Source: Amphirosellinia nigrospora (lineage: Eukaryota; Ascomycota; Sordariomycetes; Xylariales; Xylariaceae). Taken from it: a DNA stretch of 64,000 bases. This document shows, piece after piece, positions 24,401 to 37,300 of this stretch (the stretch's first letter is position 1; the number at the start of each line of letters is the position of its first letter). The notes beneath the pieces are model-generated. The model was not told the origin of the DNA. It saw only the letters and a list, made by a program, of their open reading frames with translations, and ran no database searches. The stretch spans positions 4,685,569-4,749,568 of the forward strand of contig SCHM01000002.1 in NCBI GenBank assembly GCA_004123355.1, given 5' to 3'. The position numbers and the translations under genes are program-made.

Positions 24401-24852
24401 CGTTATTTGTTAGGCGTATGACTTTCGATGCCTTGATGCTAACACATTCCTGTTGTCGCTTCGCCGGTCAAGCCCGAGAGTATTCTGAGAGACCACGCCT
24501 TACCTCGGAAGAGATTGACGAAATCAATTCCGAGCAAAGCTTCTTGCTTGGTTTGTTTGCCGACCTTGTCGTTGAGTTCGAGCAAGTTGCATTCGAAGAC
24601 CGAGGCGGGATGCCTCTCATAGCTAGCTACCCCGAAGAATTCTGGATTCATCGCTGGCTTCCTCGGATAGGGGAGACGCTCGACACCTTGGATGGTGATG
24701 ATCTCACACAAGAGGAAAAATCAGCAGCAGAAGCTATTGGCGTGGTATGGGGCCCTCATCCCGCCCCTAAAATAGAGTGCGAGCACAATGGCCTAGCAAT
24801 GGATTCACCTGAGTGGGTGATGAGAGAGATGGAGAAGATCATGAATAAATGA
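21439..24852 (+). CDS. STAND-N-terminal-domain ankyrin protein
   Basis: Six exons (21439-21881, 21945-22281, 22343-22936, 22993-23120, 23189-23349, 23399-24852) join in frame to 1038 residues. Residues 1-110 begin MADPLSIAGLVTGVVSLGLQ, the hallmark of the fungal STAND N-terminal (PigL_N-type) helical bundle. Residues about 148-220 are a linker of 13-15-residue repeats ending in HD or similar. Ankyrin-type units appear near 443-458 (DSMGNTILHAAV), 557-640 (GPLSLAAISGDEKLVQEII, YGHTPLHLAIHHPSCLRLIL, RRALEYACAGGYRESARVLL) and later YGVSPIMENWDFNATRWLIE. The last 300 residues are acidic and unrecognised. No Walker A or B motif is seen, so it lacks the NACHT or NB-ARC engine of classic fungal NLRs. 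A role in non-self recognition or signalling is inference. No break seen. Confidence 0.8.
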
Positions 24853-26804
24853 TCAAGCACGAAGCTTGGCATACGATTTACGAGGGTTAATAACCAGCTT
24901 AAACCGAAGATGCGGATGCACCAACGCTATGTCGCCACAATAAGCGGAAGAACCCTAGCCCCAAGTCCTCCTTCACTACTTAAAAGATTGACAAAAGGTT
25001 CACGAGATCGCACTCATAGCTTACCCGCTAGCGAGGCAAGTCAGCAACCTCAGGCGTGCGATACTGTGGTCCTTGGTATTTTGGTCCTCGGGTACCGCGC
25101 TACATCTCATGACCGCGCACGAATAAGCCATGAAGGCTATCGAATTCAACCCATCGTCACTTTGCCGACTAACTTCATACCTGAGGGAATTGGCCAGCAA
25201 AGTAATCATGAGGGAGACGAAGAAGCCTTACAATCATTATTGTAGAAAAGGGAAGAGGGGGGGGTTCTATCTATTTTCGCAACGCTTTCACCGTTTTTTT
25301 ATATGATTTCTCTGGTTTCTGGTTCGTCGAGTGTTGGCCTTATTTGTTTGGATAACGGTTTCATGATATGCGCTGCTCTTTACCTGTGCCTCGTGGCCAT
25401 TGGGCAGCACCACGCTCATGACATAACGATATTTAAATTCACCATCTTAAGCCCTCCGTCCAAATTTACTATCACAATGCTAGAGTGAGATGAACTGGTA
25501 ACTGTGATACATGATACACCCCTGTATCCTATATCGGAGGTCTCTTTCGTCTAAGATTTCATCACAGCCTTCCCGACATAAGAAGCCAGCCAAGTAACGG
25601 CCCCCAAACCAAGTAAATTAAAACCAATCAAAACATAGCCGCAAACCACACCTCACACCACAATACAAACACAATATCACGATCCCAGTTGCCCTCTGAC
25701 CGGCGGTATCAGCCCACATCCTTGACCCAATATCTTGAGGCAATCCATATCACAGCATGTTGCTCCTCAACTCAGAACCGAACACATCAAGCAACGCCCA
25801 TCGCACAAAAGCCAGATCTTCTCACCACAGGGACCGATTTGATCCATATTTCCCACTTTATTTGCACTTCATGCAAGCACCATAGCCGCAATCCCCAGAA
25901 GCCACCAAACCAAAGCACCCCCCCACGTCACAAGCCTGGTACGCATGTTATCAACTGCAGACCGTCAAGTGCTCGACTAGACAACGTCCTACCTCTATAT
26001 AGTGCAATTCTATTTCATGACACCCCAAGACGAAAATACATCCCAAAACGAATCAACAAGCACTCCTCCCCTCCATCACGCCAGAATACTTCCCCATCTA
26101 CTAAGCAGCAGCTAAATACCCCCTCAAAGTCCATCCCTGCTATTTCCCCGACGGACGTAACCAGTTCTCATCAAACCTAGCCTTCGTACTTTGTGAGTAG
26201 ACAACATGCTGCCCACGGCCGTAACTACGCCGGGGCGTAGTATCTCTCTCCAAGAGAAAACACAATGACCGCAGATAATGGTGCACATAGAATAGAGTAC
26301 ATAAATGAAGCACGTAGGAATTGACCGTGGGGGCTAGCCATGTATATTGCTCCTTCATTGCATTGCTGTACAGTTACCTCGTAACATGTCATTACTCTCA
26401 CTTATCCCTCAATTATACCAAGCTAGGTGGGCAGTCGCTACGTGACAAGTATTGCCGACCAAGAACAGTACAAGACCCGGGAAGGGAGAAATCCGAAGCG
26501 ATGCAGGATTGGTCATGTCATATGGTGGTATTTATTTGGTGGTGGTAGAGGCTAAAGGGGAAGCCCATGCAAGCAATCGCCGGAAACCGCGTCCACGTGT
26601 GATCTCACGATAGAGAGCAGGATCCCATATCCCCAAAGCCCAACCGATGTGAATTAATATAGTACATGCGTGGGATGACAAAACGCCGCATACACATTCT
26701 ATAACCAACGAAGCCTCTTCCGACTTGGTCCTCTTGTATCGCACAGTTTCATCTCTTCCCTCGTTCTACGTCGTCTTCATGCTCATTCATTCCCGATCCG
26801 TCTC
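24853..26804. other. Long intergenic region, no supported gene
   Basis: Frames 24910-25245, 25689-26180 (Pro/Ser/His-rich, from a C/A-rich strand) and 26140-26358 lack any domain and have biased composition typical of UTR or spacer DNA. The last 250 bases are the 3' region of the pyruvate dehydrogenase gene. Confidence 0.5.
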
Positions 26805-28053
26805 TTATACACGCAGCAGCTTGGCGGCATAATCTTCGATGACTTTCTCGGTGGGGAAGCTCAGGGTCTCGAGACCCTGGGCGTAGGGGGTAGGCACCTC
26901 AGCGCCGGTGATACGCTGGGCGGGGGCGTCTAGGTAGTCGAAACCGTACTCCATGGTGGTGGCGAGAATCTCGGCACCCATACCGGCGAAGGGGAAACCG
27001 GACTCAACCGAGATCAGACGACCGGTCTTCTTGACAGATTTGATAATGCTCTCAACATCGAGGGGCTTGATGGATCGCAGGTTGATGACCTCGGCCTCGA
27101 TGCCGTATTTCTTCTTGAGGGCCTCGGCGGCGACCATGCATTGTCCGACGGTGCGGGACATGGACACCAGGGTCAGGTCCTTGCCTTGGCGCTCGACCTT
27201 GGCCTTGCCAAAGGGGATGACAAAATCATCTTTCTGGGCGGCCTCAGACATGGGGAAGGAGACACCGTACATCAGCTCGTTCTCGAGGACGACGACGGGG
27301 TTGGGGTCGCGGATGGCGGCCTTTAGCAGTCCCTTGGCATCCTCGGCGGACCAGGGAGAGACGACCTTGAGACCGGGGATCGAGCCGTACCAGGCGCTGT
27401 AGTCCTGGGAGTGCTGGGCAGCGACACCGGAGGCAAAGCCGTTAGGGCCACGGAAGGTGATGTTGCAGGGCTGGATACCACCGGACATGTAGAGGGTCTT
27501 GGCAGCGCTGTTGACGACCTGGTCAATGGCCTGCATGGCAAAGTTGAATGTCATGAACTCGCACTACACGGCGTGGAGAGATGTAGTTAGTATTTTGTTA
27601 TCTTTGCCGTATGCGTATCAACGTATGCAACACCTGCATATATGAAGCGCCGCATCGGAGGGGTGGCATCAACTTACGATAGGAGCCAGTCCGCTCAACG
27701 CAGCACCTACGGCCAGACCACAGAAACCACTCTCAGTGATGGGTGTGTCGATGACTCTCTTGTCGCCGAAGCGGTCCAACAGACCCTTGGTCACTTTGTA
27801 GGCGCCATTGTACTGGGCGACCTCCTCACCCAGGATGAAGACCTTCTCGTTCTGCTCCAGCTCCTCGGCCAGGGCCTCATTCAGGGCCTCGCGCACCGTG
27901 TAGTCCTTGGTCCCCTTGACATCGGCGAAGGTCCTCCGCTGCGACACGGCCAAGGATACGGGAGAGGCGAATCGGGGTAGGGGCTCGCGGGGCGGCGGCT
28001 GTGAGGCGGGCAGAGGCCGCTAACCTCGTAGCCGGACGGAGATAGCGCGACAT
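26805..28053 (-). CDS. PDB1: Pyruvate dehydrogenase E1 component, beta subunit
   Basis: Mitochondrial; with E1 alpha it decarboxylates pyruvate using thiamine diphosphate in the pyruvate dehydrogenase complex. Exons 27678-28053 and 26805-27563 are joined across a 114-base intron (APIV to CEFM boundary, codon phase kept). The mature enzyme is complete: [110 protein letters not shown] and the C-terminal AAKLLRV. The start [17 protein letters not shown] is a typical Arg/Ala mitochondrial presequence. However, it is in a different frame from [13 protein letters not shown] just downstream (about 27,955-27,965). Either one extra base is present, or an unusual 91-base intron with a GAG acceptor is used. 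Confidence 0.92.
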
Positions 28054-29264
28054 ATTGAATTGGCGAGGACGGACGGGACACGAGACGAGACGAAGGAGTA
28101 ATTGAATTGAAGGGGGCAATAGGAATGTGAAGAATGGAAGAATCGGTCCGGTCCGTCGACGGGGGACGGCGCTGTGGGTGGGAGGGTTGTTGGGGTCGGA
28201 GAGGACAGACGGACTTGAGGTTGATGATGTGGAAGGAAGACGAGATTTTTTTGATTAGCGATTGACGATTAGCGATTAGCTTAGCCTAGCTCGCTCACTG
28301 TCAGCTTTTTTGGGATTCGCCGAAGCGTTGTCGCGCTGCTTGTCCCAACTTTTTTTGGCTCCAGTCAAGCCAAACCGTTAGCTTGTTGGGCTTAGTGACA
28401 TACACGCTAGGCTGGACAAGGCTTAGCCTTTGCTTGTTCAGGAAAAGCGCCCCGGTCCCTTATCGCCTTCCCTGCCATCAAGGGCCTTCCTACATCGGAA
28501 CCCGATTAAATATCGCCGGTTCAACCCTTCGAGACCCCTGAGCCGGTACCTAGTAATTAGGTATATGTTTCCCGATCTATACTATTTTTTCAGACCGTAT
28601 GAATTGAGTTCTTCACCAGATATAATGACCACAAAGTAACTTTAAAGACTATGATGATAATACATAGTAATTGAACCCGTGAATTGCTTCTCCTATTCTA
28701 ACCCTGTTGACTTCCTGGTCGTCTATGCCCTCTCCACCACTTATACATAGAACGGAGTCGCTTCCAAGGCACCGGACCCGCCTCCTCCGTTGGGGATGCT
28801 CCGACCATTGAGTACGGTAAGCAGGTCAGCAAACCGGATACCTTACGCACACAACCTCCCTAAGGAAATTGTCCAATGGTTTTATAATTAAATACATACA
28901 TAGTATGTTACGACGAAATCTTATAAATGCAAAGTGTCATTAATCCAAGCTAGTCCAATATAATTCATAGATACTCGGCCTTTTCTCGGCGCGAGTGGAG
29001 GCTGCAGTGCTATGCTAGACGGTGCAATCTTCTTCGTAGGGGTGATGCTAATATAGCAAAAATCGAATGCTCGCTTTCCCCTCGCAGGGTTATCTCATGC
29101 TGCCATGCCCTAGCTCGCCTCTCTGAGTATTAAGTATTATGTACATGGGTATTTCAAGCCGTGGCTATGCCCCACCACGCCGGCTCAGGGATCCATCCCT
29201 TCTATATAAACCGCCCCTTTTTTGCATCTTGGCTTCTCCCGTCATCATCGTCATATGTCACGTC
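28054..29264. other. Intergenic, promoter of PDB1 and 3' side of ERG6
   Basis: The strand read toward PDB1 is CT-rich before its ATG (28,060-28,130), typical of strongly expressed fungal genes. No gene seen. Confidence 0.5.
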
Positions 29265-30587
29265 TCATTGCTCGGGCTTCTTGCCCACCATCAAGTACAT
29301 GGGTGTGAAGAGGTGCTTCTCGGCACCCGCCACGAGGCAATCGGCTGCCTCGCCCAAGCTTTCGGCCGTCTTCTTGGTGCCAGCAGGCGCCAGCTTGGCC
29401 TTCTCGAGGAGACCGGCGAAGTTGTGCGCCAGGAAGCGGCCCCACCACGTCATGCGGGCGATTGTGAAGACGTCAAACATGGACTGCATGTGCTTCCACC
29501 GGCCGGCGAGGGGCCAGTACCAGGGGATGGGGTCGGGGCGGTCCGCGAGATCCTCGTGGTGGAGCAGGTCAAAACCGGCAATCTTCATCGCCTCGATTCC
29601 CTCCGAGACCTTGACCATATTGGCGATACCGTCACCCTGCTCGATGCCGAGACGGATCTTGCGGTGTTCGATGTTGTCATTATCGTAGTCGTCAGTCATC
29701 AACCACTCGTACACGCCAAACACACCACCGGGCTTCAACACGCGGAAGATCTCGCTGTAGACGCCAGCCAGCTTGGGGGCGTGGACGGTGGCCTCGATGG
29801 CGTAGACGGCATCGAAGCTGTTGTCCGGGAAGTCCATTTGCTACAAAGGGCTCCGGTCAGTAGGTTTTCGATGATCGGCAAGCAGTCATGTGACATACCA
29901 TGAAGTCTCCCTTGACGAAGGCGAGCTGGTTGGACAGACCCTCCTTATGTGCGTAGTGAGTGGCACGCTGGATCTGGTAGTCGTTGTTGTTAAGACCGGT
30001 GATGTGTGCGCCGGTGAACTTGGCGATCTCGCGCGCCGGGCCGCCCACACCGCAACCGACGTCGAGGACCTTCATGCCCTCCTTGATACCGATCTGGTGG
30101 GCAAGGTAGTGCTCATGCCGGGCAATGGCCTGGTAGAAGCTCTCGCCAATCGAGTATCGGCAGAAGTGAAATGACTGGCCCCAACCATATTCGTAAATGT
30201 CGGTAGCGAGATTGTAGTATCTGTGTCGCCGCTGTCAGCCAATAGAGTTCGTACAGGTCAGTTAGTCGGTGGGGACTGCATACTGTCTCGTCAACGTAGC
30301 GTACTCGGCGTTCCGTGCCTATAAAAGGGGTGTTAGCAACAGCGAAGGGCGAAGAGCGGTGAAGGATGGGTGCCACGTACAGCGCGAGTCTCTTCCGTCT
30401 CTGTCTCGGCGGCCTTGTTGTCCCAGTGCTTGAAGTACTCGTCGACAGCAGCCTGCTTCGCATCGTGGCCCTTCGCGAACATGGCACGCACACCACCGGC
30501 AGCCTGGGCTGAGTTGCCGTGCATGGCCGTGTTAAAAGCGGCATCACGAGCCCTGTCCTGCTTCTCGAGGCCGGTCTTGGGAGCCAT
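29265..30587 (-). CDS. ERG6: Sterol 24-C-methyltransferase
   Basis: Transfers a methyl group from S-adenosylmethionine to C-24 of the sterol side chain in ergosterol synthesis, at the ER or lipid droplets. Four exons (30381-30587, 30284-30318, 29899-30220, 29265-29840) give 379 residues, close to the yeast enzyme. Introns are 58-63 bases and all junctions keep frame. SAM site: [17 protein letters not shown], then [14 protein letters not shown] and [19 protein letters not shown]. Sterol-region motifs: [30 protein letters not shown] and [14 protein letters not shown]. The start [10 protein letters not shown] was chosen by family length; an in-frame upstream ATG at 30,665 would add 26 residues with an untypical sequence. 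Everything looks functional. Confidence 0.96.
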
Positions 30588-32112
30588 CGTGTCGAAATAG
30601 CGGCGGATCGAGGTGGGAGCTGGTAGGTTGTAAGGAGCGGCAGAGAGTTGTGTCCGACAGCTCAATTGGTAGAAGTAAGTGGTAAAGGCACCGTTAAAAT
30701 AGGTGGTCGACTAGAGAGAGAGGTTGGTGTTACGATCAGAAGTGGCATGGGAAAGGGGGACGTGGACGACTTTTATGCCATCGACATTTTGGTTATCGGC
30801 AATCTGAGGTGGGCAATGAGCGCCCCTGTCGATGCTCAGTAGTGGGTTGCGCTCTAGCTAATACAGGGCGTCTGCAGCGGGGAACCAGCTAGGGATAGGG
30901 TAGACGATAGGGTACCTAGAACGGGACTAGAGGACGGGAGCATGATAGACTAGCCGGCATTAGTCTAGCGCAAACATATTGTCCAATCATATCTCGTTGT
31001 TTACATCTTTCCTCGCCCAATTCATCCCGCCAATTCGCCAATTCGATGGAATCCGAATACGAACCCGATGGACTTAACAGCCACTTCGTCGTGACCGTGG
31101 CTTATTATCTGTTGTGGCTAGTATTCGGAAAGGGACTCCCGTATTCGAATAATTATCCACGCGTTTCATACTCACGATGCGATGAACCCGATGAACCCAA
31201 GTGCAACAACCTGCATGCACCGAATACGGTAAGAAGTCAACAACAGGACATTGATAGACGTATTGCAAATTGGTCATGATAAATCAAAATGGCAGAAAGC
31301 AGGGACGCCGGGTACTTGTCCTCATTTTGGGTCGGCTTGTAGTAAGACTCGATCGAAACAATCTCAATAGGAGACGAGGAAGGTTACAAGTTTCCTCGAC
31401 TCCATCATTAAGCCGCAATACTGAGCAACTGGATACTTTTTATAATTTAAATTACGATGCTTTTTTATTGCTAACAATTATCTTGAACTGGGAGTTCCAT
31501 GCAACGGCTCGAGGTATTGTGATACAAAGTGAAGACCAACCGCAACACAGGAAACCAGCGAAAAACAGGGTGGCCTACCAGATAATGGACTTGTTTGACT
31601 CATTCTACTATGGGAGGATTAACATCAGAGATAATCGTAATTATTCGATCCCATACCGAGGTAGTTTGCTTCCTTGCCATGGTTCGGTACTGAATAGTAA
31701 ATAATCTTCCTATTGTAAGGTCCAGCTACTTGATTATTATAAACGGTAATCTCACAATGACTAAATTGGAGGAGGGAGGGCTACAACAGCGACGGCGGTA
31801 TTTAGAAGCTCAAGAGGCCGACCACTATATGGAATGATTTAAGAGATATCGAGAGTGCAAAGCTTTGCTACTGTAATACTCTATGGAGGTTTCTTATTGG
31901 GCTCACAAGCACGCCAAATCTAAGACATCACATACCTACTTGACAAGCAAGGTTGTAGGCCCCACTCCATGTGTCCCCCCACGGCAAGGGAGGGTAAACA
32001 AGGAGTAAACAAGGCTATAACGCCACCCTACATACCATTCTTTTATGACACAGGTTTCACTCTCTCGCACCTAGTCTTATGATACAACAAGGCCTTGGCT
32101 TGAACAGTCACC
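30588..32112. other. Intergenic, no supported gene
   Basis: Promoter side of ERG6, then spacer. Frames 31046-31279 and 31270-31704 together could suggest one small gene, but no domain, signal peptide or intron logic supports it. Confidence 0.45.
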
Positions 32113-32265
32113 GGGCCCGTAGCTCAGTGGTAGAGCGCTCGCTTTGCATATCCCTCAGCGGCGACACTAATACGCCCTTGATCAGTGGCCACTACATAGG
32201 GTTGTCAAGTGTCTGCCAAGAGGTGCGTTTGCGAGAAGTCTAGGGTTCAATCCCCTACTGGTCCA
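32113..32265 (+). tRNA. tRNA-Ala (UGC) with 81-base intron
   Basis: Acceptor GGGCCCG pairs with CTGGTCC (one G-U, one mismatch), discriminator A. D-arm GCTC-AGTGGTA-GAGC; anticodon stem CTCGC/GCGAG around TTTGCA...T with anticodon TGC; variable AAGTC; T-arm TAGGG-TTCAATC-CCCTA. The intron, about 32149-32229, lies exactly at the canonical 37/38 position. A box TAGCTCAGTGG at 32120 and B box GGTTCAATCC at 32244 are intact. A 3' T-run terminates it. Confidence 0.88.
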
Positions 32266-32272
32266 AATTATC

Positions 32273-32284
32273 TTTTTCTTTTTT
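32273..32284 (+). terminator. RNA polymerase III terminator
   Basis: TTTTT and TTTTTT separated by one C, beginning 8 bases after the tRNA discriminator base. Confidence 0.75.
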
Positions 32285-34342
32285 CGCCCAGCCTCGTTTC
32301 GATTACGATTAAATTTGATTCTTGTTTTCGATTTCTCTCGTTTTTCTATCACTAAAGGACCCTTACTAATACATATTTCTATCACATACTAGGCAATCAA
32401 TATTCAATTGATCATGTTGGGTGCGCTCAACTCGTTTCTCGGATGTATCCTATCCAGCCAGCCGAGGTACACCACCGCACGACATTATATTAATACGCCA
32501 TACGGACCTTGCCAAAATGGCCCCTTACCCATTCAATCCGAGCGCAGCGCCAGACAGACAGTGAGTTCTGAGTTGTATTCCGACAGTCGGGGGCATTGAG
32601 CCTAAGACCTTGTCGTAGTGAATGTTTTTGATGGGACTGTACTTGGAGACCGTGAAAGTAGCCTCAGACGAAGCGGCCTCCTCGCTGCGGTTCCCCTCCA
32701 TTACTTCGGTTCACAAAAGTCCATGCTTCCAGACCAAGACGCGAGTGAAGTTCCCACTGCTCACTCTTCCTAGCGTGTTCCTGGCTCCTTGTAAGCAGAG
32801 TGACTCTTGCGTTCTTGGCCCTCTATGTCAGGATTCCTGTGGTATTTGTGGTAGGTCATCTATAAATGTTGTGGCGCGAATGTCTTTAACACCACTTTCG
32901 TAGACGTAACTAGGCTATATATAGGTAATCTCTTTGTTCGAGGCTCCCGTAGTAGTGTGGTTTCGCGATAGTGTGGCTTCATGACACTCCACCTCAACTC
33001 CTTCCAAATTTGTGCTCCCTCGAGTATGTCATGCACACCAGGCCCTCGGCTCATTATAGCAAAGGTTCTAGACTTCCATGCTAGAGAGGGTTGATCCTGG
33101 TTAGATGGGCTGCGAATAGTGAAAATAAGGGGTATAGGGGCAACCGTGGTGAAAAGCACGTAAGGGACAATCCATGGACACCAGACGGACTAAACTATGG
33201 TACTGACGAACTTTTGAACGTGAACATTTCGTTTGATTCTTCAAAGCTCTCGCCCGTCCTACTACGTATAGTATTGCTGATACCATTGTTAAGGACTATA
33301 AAAGTTGAGTTGGGGTCATTGCCAGAGTCAAGTATCAGAGCTCTAACAGGCCATACCAACAACACCTAGTGAACTAACGTTCAGGTAGAATCCGCTTAAT
33401 CAGCTGTAAAACTAGCTCCAGATCATTCTAGAGGACCTGGTCAGGTCTTTGTAACTTCTATACGCTCAAGAACTGTACTTTTAATGTAAACCACATTTTG
33501 TATAAGTAGCTCACTTTATGGTGTGCCTGGCCAAATGCGATGTATCTTCTTGGTGAAGCAACCCAACCCAAGATCTCCCGACTCTTCTAGTCAAGAAACA
33601 ACTGTGTATCCGGCTCGCTTGGGCCGAATAAGCCCGTTCTATCGTGTTTGAACATCATGAAACTAACGAAGCGGTAAAGTTACAATTTCTCCTCCTAACA
33701 CTGCTTAATGTGCCCAGACGCCACCCGGCATCCGTGGCAGACGGATTGGCCTTGGCTTGCCTCAGGTGCCAAATTTCGAGACTAATTTTTCCACCATAGC
33801 GGCATAAGCAGGCTGGGTTATTACCTGGGACCTATACGCCAAGTGAACTGAAAACGTGCTGGGAAAAGCCGAGATCACTTATCCTCGTTCTTAAATTTGA
33901 ACGACGAATTATAGTTGAAGCGCAAATTATCAGCTATCCACCCTCTCCTGTCTGACTTCGTGTATATGTGATGAATTGGTCCAGGGTGACTGGGATGCAG
34001 TGAAAGGAGATAATCTAGGAATTACTAATCCATTTCAAGTCTCAGTCGTGTAGAAATAAGGGGAATCTGTTGATCGAAAGGAACGCAATAAATTAAAAAA
34101 TTAAAAACTCGAAATCTCCGTGTTGTGTTGCCTGCTTAGTCCGAAGGCAAGATACAGCAGGGAATTCTAGAGTTTTTACTTATTTTCACACCCTGTAAAT
34201 TTACCCCTATGAATCACTCGCCCGACTTCAGGGGACACTCTGGAGCTGGCTATAATTAATATCAGGGGCCGAAGTAGAACGACCAAACAGTGAACTGACC
34301 CAATGGGCTTTCATTACTGACTTAGAATAGAAAATTCCGCTA
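32285..34342. other. Intergenic, no supported gene
   Basis: Several short frames (32408-32599, 32622-32903, 33091-33369) lack domains. Composition is moderately AT-rich. Nothing repetitive seen. Confidence 0.45.
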
Positions 34343-37300
34343 TCAAAGTTCCCACTGTCTAATCCAATTACTTAGCCATTCGGCCTTTACCGCCTCAAGA
34401 CTTCCCAATGTCAGCGATACACTACTGGCGTTTACAGTGCTCAACTCTATGCTTCTCGTGCTCTCACTATCGGACGCAAGGTTGTCGAAAAAGTCCACCA
34501 GCTTCACCGCTGGGTGGCGCTCCAAGTCGTTAGTCTGTGAAACTGTCTCGTGCAGTGCCTCAACCCAAGCTGTCAGTGTGACTTTCTCTGGGTCTCCTAG
34601 CATTTCCCCGACGATCGGAAGCAGCACTGCCCATCTGCATGTCTCTGGGTTCACGACGTGGTAAACCAAAGCACCAGCTCCACTCCCCTCCCCCTTGAGC
34701 GAGTCGCGAGTTCAACGACGCATCGCGCTGCTAAGTTGACGGGAACCCAATCTATCGTCTCCAGTTTTCCCAGCGAGTTCGGCACCTTGCCCATGTACTT
34801 GGAGCTCGCTACAAGGCTCGGTAACCATTCCCGTTTCGGCCAAACGCCGGCGGCGGTGGTGGGGCCCGATATCTGGCCAAGGCGGCACACCACCCCGACG
34901 ACGCCTACCTCCTTGACTGCCGTGTCGAGCACACGTTCCGATCCGGGATTTTCCACTCATCGAATATGGCCTCTGGTATGCTTTCTGATCCGCCAGAGAT
35001 CCCTTGCCAGTTTGCTACGGCCCCGATACTCGAGAGGAAGAAGATCTTGGCACCGAAGTTTGAACGGGCCGCGAAATCCACGAGAGATGTAACTCCCGCT
35101 ATATCCAAAGCAAAAGACTCGACCGTGAGGTTGAAGTCGACCCGCCAGGCGTTGTGGATTATAGTAGTGACCGCTCCGAGAAGCTCCTCGTAATCGGCCG
35201 GTCGCAGACCAAGACGTGGTTTTGAATAGTCCGTTTCGATAAATTTAATCTTATCTTCTGGGATCGGTCGAAGGCCCTTTCTCTTTTGGGATTCCACTTG
35301 CCGTTCACGACTCCCCGTGCCCCGATTAAGGCAATAAACCAGTGAGACATGAGGGTGGTAAGCTAACAAGTCCAGAATATACGAACCCAGTGACCCTGTG
35401 GAGCCGGTCAATAAAGTAACAGTATTCTCTGGTGTATTCTGAGTCGTTCTGGAGCGAGCCAGCGGTAAGTTTCCAACGCTGGCATTGTAAAGCTTTTTCA
35501 TCATTTGTTCACTATTCTCAGTAACATATTCAGTTTCAAGAACTTGACCCCTTGCAAGGCTTGTTACAACAGCTGTCAATCCTTTTATAGTGGGGTTAGC
35601 GTATACTGTTCGGGCATTCAGGAAGAATGGAACTTCTCGTGTTGAAAGATAATCATTGGTCTCCTTGACTAAAAGTGTCACCTGTAAGGAGTCAAGGCCG
35701 TGCTCGAACAGGTCGGCGTCCAAGTCAGTCTTCCCTGGATCGATGTCTGTTGATATCGCAATAATGTCTTGAACAGCAAGTTCCACACTCATTTGGAATC
35801 TGGCTTTGTTGCGCCTGGGCCGATTGAGGAAATCATCGTTAGCCTGGTATAGTGAGTTGATTTCATCCTCGTAGAGATTGAGTGTGGCCTTGCGTTGTAT
35901 GGTACCCTTCCCCGCCCTTAGCATAGGCTTTCCTACACAGGTAATGAGGATCATGTCGCGATGGATCCTTGCATGAGACGGAATCTCTGCGTTGGCTAGT
36001 TCTACAGTTGGCCAGATGGTGTCCAGCAGTTGATATCGGCTGGTTTCGCTTCCAGATGGTATTTCGTTCGGCTCGATCAACAAGCAGGATTGTGTGCGAC
36101 CACTCCCTGTAACCAATGCGGCTTGAACCTTTGGATGTAAACTGATGATGCCCTCAACGCCTAAAGGATTGAACTTTTCGCCAGTACAGTATACAATAAC
36201 ATCATCTAATCGTCCAACATACTTCCACAGGCCACTCTTGCTAGGGTGTGGTATGTAGAGATCTTTCATCGGCCATTCTTGGAGCTCGGGAAAGGTTCCA
36301 AAAATACCTTGGTATTGAAGAAGCTTTTGGTTTCGCACAATAACCTGCTCATATAGACCTTCGGCTACATATCGAAATTCGGCGCCCAGCAACGGACTGA
36401 ATTTTATGTATGCCCAGTCCTCTGGGTCGCAAAGAAAAGTCGGCATAGCCCCGGCTTCAGTAGTACCAAATGAAGTTTTAAGTCTAGTTTTCGTAGCTAC
36501 GAGGTCCCCAACGGCCTTAGGGCAAGGGCTGCCTCCATATGCGACATGTTCGAGGTAACGGAGGTTATCCAAATACTCGGGGCATTTAGCTAGTTCGTTA
36601 AGCGTTACGGCAGCTAGAGAAGTACATTGGACATCACCGTAGACATGGACACGGTCTACGACTTCGGGGCTGGGCGGGAACGGGCCTAGTATCGCGGTAT
36701 AGTCGCAATATATGGGCCCTGGAAGTACCAGGTGTATTCCTCCGCAGTGGAACAATGGAAATGTCACATACAGCCGGTTGCCTCTGCACATGGCTGGATA
36801 AGGAGGGGTCTCAGACGAGGATGCCGTAATACAATCGATGGACGCGATGGTCGCATGGGTCTGAATGATGGGCTTTAGCGAACCCGTTGACCCAGACGTA
36901 TGTAAGACAACGAAGGGCTCGAATTTTGCTTCCTCGAATGTCTTGGTATAAGGGTATGGTTTGATAGGGATATTGCCGTTTGAGTTGTTGATGAACAACT
37001 CTTCTATGCTGGGTATTTCTAGCACCCGCATTCTCTTGGCCGCCAGAATGTTCTTCACCATAGGCAGAGAACACTTTGGGGGTGTCAAGAAAGTGTTGCA
37101 TTCCATTTGATCGAGTAGCTGCAGATTCTCCTTCAGGGGTTCCGAAGCGAGTTGAGAAGTAGTTTATAACCAGTCTTGTTGCAAGCCAGAATCAAGGCAG
37201 CGTACACAAGATCTTGCGGTCCCATGTATGTCAAGGTAGGAAATGCATGGCCAGGCCCAATATTATCCACTATATGCCAGGCACACCGATCAACTGCCCG

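Noticed and set aside
25689-26180. 163-residue Pro/Ser/Thr-rich frame
   Set aside because: Low-complexity product of a C/A-rich strand, no domain, no intron or promoter logic.
31046-31704. Two adjacent open frames as one small gene
   Set aside because: No shared domain, no convincing splice pair, and composition like the surrounding spacer.
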